Shown here in pieces: positions 5,442 to 7,481 of a stretch of DNA of 7,481 nucleotides. The translations under genes and the position numbers were made by a program. This stretch comes from Acidobacteriaceae bacterium (lineage in GTDB: Bacteria > Acidobacteriota > Terriglobia > Terriglobales > SbA1), in assembly GCA_019237515.1 (NCBI GenBank), contig JAFAGX010000174.1:1-7481 (forward strand), read 5' to 3'. Numbering within the stretch: position 1 is the first letter of the stretch; each line of letters opens with the position of its first letter. The notes under the pieces are model-generated. The model was not told the DNA's origin, ran no database searches, and saw only the letters and a list, made by a program, of their open reading frames with translations.

Positions 5442-5903
5442 ATGCGTCTCCCAGCCTTTCTGTTTGCGTTTGTCTTCGCAATCCTGGCGTTCGGTCTATC
5501 TTCCCAACAGACCTCGAATGTGCCTGCATTCAGCTCGCACCCCAATCCCAGTGTCACGGATGTTTGGAACGGATACAACAGTTCGCGCATGTGGCGGCGC
5601 GCACAGATTCGTGTTGTGCCGCTGGAACAAGTCGAGTTGCGCAAGGCAGAGTTGCAAACCTTGCGAAACCGGGTTCTCAAGGCCGAAGCTGAGGGTACCG
5701 GGTATTGGTTTTCTGATCCAAGCGTTCGCAAGCAGCTTGCCGAACAGCTTCAGCTTATGAAGGACCTGATCAAGTTTGCCGACGAACAACAGTCGAATAA
5801 CGCGAAAACTCCTACCGCAATCGAGGTTGAGCGGCATTTGAATCAGATTCAGGGACAAACCATGTGCGAAGCATGCCATAGCGGCATCGTCGCCAAGAAG
5901 TAA
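5442..5903 (+). CDS. Small exported c-type heme protein with C-terminal CXXCH
   Basis: This 153-residue protein starts at an ATG preceded by AGGGGG with six-base spacing; a GTG at 5436 touches that site and is less likely. Residues 1-20 are a hydrophobic signal peptide (LPAFLFAFVFAILAFGL), so the mature protein should be periplasmic or exported. The middle is largely helical and charged: roughly 61-84, 93-118 and 126-145. Helix three ends in a single heme-binding motif Cys142-Glu-Ala-Cys145-His146, only seven residues from the C-terminus. This placement resembles class II cytochromes c (cytochrome c' / c556), which are four-helix bundles with CXXCH near the end, rather than class I. I do not recognise a specific family. 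A role in periplasmic electron transfer or ligand sensing is inference. It is divergent from the lyase, and the deacylase gene follows 37 bp downstream, possibly co-transcribed. Confidence 0.82.
   Translation: MRLPAFLFAFVFAILAFGLSSQQTSNVPAFSSHPNPSVTDVWNGYNSSRMWRRAQIRVVPLEQVELRKAELQTLRNRVLKAEAEGTGYWFSDPSVRKQLAEQLQLMKDLIKFADEQQSNNAKTPTAIEVERHLNQIQGQTMCEACHSGIVAKK
5865..5879 (+). other. Heme c attachment motif CEACH
   Basis: Codons TGC-GAA-GCA-TGC-CAT encode Cys-Glu-Ala-Cys-His at residues 142-146 of the exported protein. This is the covalent heme c attachment sequence used by cytochrome c maturation systems. Confidence 0.8.
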
Positions 5904-5927
5904 GCAACCGCGATCGTCTAAATCAAT

Positions 5928-5934
5928 AAGGAGG
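5928..5934 (+). promoter_or_regulatory. Ribosome binding site of the YbaK-type deacylase
   Basis: AAGGAGG, a near-perfect Shine-Dalgarno sequence, ends six bases before the ATG at 5941. It implies efficient translation whether or not the gene shares the upstream transcript. Confidence 0.85.
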
Positions 5935-5940
5935 CCAATC

Positions 5941-6426
5941 ATGCCGCTATCCAGACTCAAAGAATTTCTCGATAGTCACAAGATCAAGTACATCGTAATT
6001 TCTCACTCCGTCGCTTACACCGCAAACGGGATCGCGGCCCTTACTCATATCTCGGGTAAAGAGCTGGCTAAAACGGTCATTGTAAAAATCGATAATGTGC
6101 TTGCTATGGCCGTGGTGTCCGCCTCGCAGCACGTCGATCTTGGATTGCTGAAATCAGCGACCGGCGCAACCAGAGCAGAAATTGCCAGCGAGGCCGAGTT
6201 TCAGGACAAGTTTCCGGATTGCGAAACCGGCGCCATGCCTCCATTTGGGAACCTTTACGGAATCGACGTTTACGCCGATGAAAGCTTAGCGCACGATAAA
6301 GAGATCGCTTTTAACGCGGGTTCTCACCGCGAGCTGGTGCGTCTTGCCTGGGACGACTTCAAACGGTTGGTTCGGCCAAAGATGATGAGATTGGCGGCAA
6401 TAAAACGTGCGGCAGAAGCTGCGTAA
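5941..6426 (+). CDS. YbaK/ProX-type aminoacyl-tRNA deacylase
   Basis: This 161-residue cytosolic protein is a stand-alone YbaK/EbsC (prolyl-tRNA synthetase-associated) domain. The family hydrolyses mischarged aminoacyl-tRNA, for example Cys- or Ala-tRNA(Pro), as trans-editing factors. Visible family features are the N-terminal helix LSRLKEFLDSHKIKY (3-17), the conserved lysine strand ELAKTVIVK (41-49) with Lys44 as the likely key lysine, the substrate-loop motif GAMPPFGNLYGI (97-108), and the C-terminal FNAGSHRELVRL (124-135). Length is typical and the domain is complete. It starts at ATG 5941 behind a strong AAGGAGG. It lies 37 bp after the heme-protein gene on the same strand and could share its transcript, though function gives no reason for pairing. 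Tandem inverted repeats follow the stop. Which tRNA it edits cannot be read from the sequence; an Ala-tRNA(Pro) or Cys-tRNA(Pro) specificity is a guess. Confidence 0.93.
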   Translation: MPLSRLKEFLDSHKIKYIVISHSVAYTANGIAALTHISGKELAKTVIVKIDNVLAMAVVSASQHVDLGLLKSATGATRAEIASEAEFQDKFPDCETGAMPPFGNLYGIDVYADESLAHDKEIAFNAGSHRELVRLAWDDFKRLVRPKMMRLAAIKRAAEAA

Positions 6427-6447
6427 TTCTCATTGACCTGCAACGTT

Positions 6448-6475
6448 GAGCTGCACAGCTCTTAGTCTCGCTAAG
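6448..6475 (+). terminator. Two adjacent inverted repeats after the deacylase gene
   Basis: GAGCTGCACAGCTC (6448-6461) is a perfect inverted repeat. CTTAG-N5-CTAAG (6461-6475) follows immediately, sharing one base. They lie 22 bases past the stop at 6426. Neither is followed by a U-run, so they may slow polymerase or protect the 3' end rather than act as a classical terminator. Confidence 0.35.
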
Positions 6476-6530
6476 GAATGTTTCGGACCAAGACCCGGTA
6501 GTCAGTGTAGGTTCTATCCCGGCGCGGTTC

Positions 6531-6539
6531 TGGTATATT
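6531..6539 (+). promoter_or_regulatory. Extended -10 promoter element before the HEAT-repeat gene
   Basis: TGG-TATATT has the extended -10 form TGn followed by five of six matches to TATAAT. The best -35 candidate, TTCTAT at 6512-6517, is poor. A transcript would start near 6546, only about seven bases before the ATG at 6553, so the message would be almost leaderless. Confidence 0.45.
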
Positions 6540-6552
6540 TTCAGAAGCTCTC

Positions 6553-7410
6553 ATGTCGTCGCCACTTCCCGCGGTCAGCCAACCCCGGAAATCCCGCTCC
6601 AGGATGTCCACGAGAAATCGGCTGCTTTTCTTCGCGACCGGGTGGCTCATCGTCCTCATGCCATTCCTTTTCTGGTGGAACACCTGGTTTGGGCGACAGT
6701 TGTCCGACAAACAGCTTAGCCAGTATCTGCGAGACGACCAGCATCCCCGCCATATCCAGCATGCGCTCGTACAGATTGGAGAGCGCATGACCAGGAAAGA
6801 CCCCAGGGTCAAACTCTGGTATCCGCAGGTTGCGCAGCTTGCCACTTACAAGATCGAGGAAGTGCGCAATACCGATGCGTGGGTCATGGGCCAGGACACT
6901 GCCGGACCTGGATTCCATGACGCCTTGACGAAGATGCTCAGTGATCCATCATTGACGGTACGCGGCAATGCTGCGCTCTCGCTGGTCCGCTACGGAGATG
7001 CCGTGGGCAAACCGGAAATTCTCGAACTGCTCCAACCGGCAAACATTTCTGCGCCGGAAAAGGGAACAATCGTTGATGCTGGCGTGATTGGGATTGCGGT
7101 TCATCAGGGTGGCATGATTGCCAAATTGCAGTCGGCTGAGCGCACACTCGAGATTCGCTCACCTATTACGGGGCGTTTGCGCGAACTCCGAGCGCAGATC
7201 GGTCAGAGCGTAGCTCCAGGCGATGTGGTTGCGACGATCGATCCGGCAGGCGACCAAGTTTGGGAAGCCCTTCGGGCCCTCTACGTGATTGGCCAGCCGC
7301 AGGACATTGCGGCGGTGCAGCCCTACGAACGGGAATTACCCGACCTTTCCGATGATGTTCGCCAGCAAGCCGCAGAAACCGACAAGGCGATTCGAGAACG
7401 GGCCAGATAG
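6553..7410 (+). CDS. Membrane-anchored protein with HEAT-like repeats and a biotinyl/lipoyl-like half-barrel
   Basis: This 285-residue protein has a basic N-terminus, one hydrophobic segment at about 24-42 (LLFFATGWLIVLMPFLFWW) and a soluble remainder. Helical stretches at about 53-80 and 104-161 look like HEAT repeats; the second contains DPSLTVRGNAALSLVRYGD (131-149). Residues about 177-231 are beta-rich and include IRSPITGRLRELRAQIG followed by QSVAPGDVVATIDP, the pattern of biotinyl/lipoyl or HlyD-type barrel-sandwich domains. There is no modifiable lysine at the hairpin turn, so it is structural, as in membrane-fusion adaptors, not a cofactor carrier. A further HEAT-like pair follows at 235-283. 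The basic residues before the membrane segment suggest an N-in anchor with the body outside the cytoplasm. The chosen ATG has only a weak AGAAG upstream; an in-frame ATG at 6604 is a possible alternative and would still keep the membrane segment. I know no named family for this layout; an accessory role beside an efflux system is a guess. Confidence 0.83.
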   Translation: MSSPLPAVSQPRKSRSRMSTRNRLLFFATGWLIVLMPFLFWWNTWFGRQLSDKQLSQYLRDDQHPRHIQHALVQIGERMTRKDPRVKLWYPQVAQLATYKIEEVRNTDAWVMGQDTAGPGFHDALTKMLSDPSLTVRGNAALSLVRYGDAVGKPEILELLQPANISAPEKGTIVDAGVIGIAVHQGGMIAKLQSAERTLEIRSPITGRLRELRAQIGQSVAPGDVVATIDPAGDQVWEALRALYVIGQPQDIAAVQPYERELPDLSDDVRQQAAETDKAIRERAR

Positions 7411-7481
7411 GTACTGAGCTTCGGCTTCTTGGGGTTGCTGTTGTTGCATCAATTGGATTTCGACGTTTCCACTTCACGCAT
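7411..7481. other. Window end, no gene recognised
   Basis: The last 71 bases hold no gene that I can support on either strand. A minus-strand ATG at 7481 opens only ten codons before a stop. The tract may be the upstream region of a gene beyond the window. Confidence 0.5.

Noticed and set aside
7166..7477. 103-codon minus-strand frame at the window end
   Set aside because: It mostly overlaps the HEAT/lipoyl-like gene in antisense, has an Arg/Pro-rich shadow composition and no recognisable motif.

Overview
This window is 7.5 kb of ordinary bacterial chromosome with moderately high GC and seven complete protein genes. The gene mix suggests a soil bacterium of the Acidobacteriota (Terriglobia-like): an exported alpha/beta hydrolase, an APC permease beside an aromatic amino acid lyase, a small exported c-type heme protein, and a membrane-anchored HEAT-repeat protein. 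That assignment is inference from gene style, not proof. There is no rRNA, tRNA, CRISPR array, transposase or phage gene, and no sign of recent transfer.

Layout. Bases 82-456 (+) encode a RidA/YjgF imine deaminase with all key active-site residues. Bases 457-706 have no convincing gene but hold two stem-loops. Bases 707-1990 (-) encode an exported alpha/beta hydrolase-like protein with a GTSRG nucleophile elbow and a cysteine-containing C-terminal extension. Its upstream region carries the clearest promoter of the window (TTGACA-N17-TATAAA) and a hairpin-bearing leader. Bases 2199-3587 (-) encode a 12-TM APC-superfamily amino acid permease, and 3647-5221 (-) a histidine ammonia-lyase (HAL) family enzyme. 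These two lie head-to-tail 59 bp apart, lyase first, and look like an uptake-and-deamination unit. A perfect TATAAT in the gap may also give the permease its own promoter and a nearly leaderless mRNA. Bases 5222-5441 are a divergent control region with several dyads. On the + strand follow a small exported protein with one heme-binding CEACH motif at its extreme C-terminus (5442-5903), a YbaK/ProX-type aminoacyl-tRNA deacylase (5941-6426), and a membrane-anchored protein combining HEAT-like helices with a biotinyl/lipoyl-like half-barrel (6553-7410).

Working together. The lyase and permease could import an amino acid, probably histidine, and deaminate it non-oxidatively. No urocanase, imidazolonepropionase or other hut gene is present, so the rest of the pathway, if used, lies elsewhere. 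RidA and YbaK are housekeeping quality-control functions (reactive enamines; mischarged tRNA) with no demonstrable link to the lyase. The most unusual point is that the lyase's cofactor-forming triad reads Ala-Cys-Gly instead of Ala-Ser-Gly. I see no clearly new multi-gene system here; the best leads are the Cys variant, the C-terminal-heme protein and the HEAT/lipoyl-like protein.
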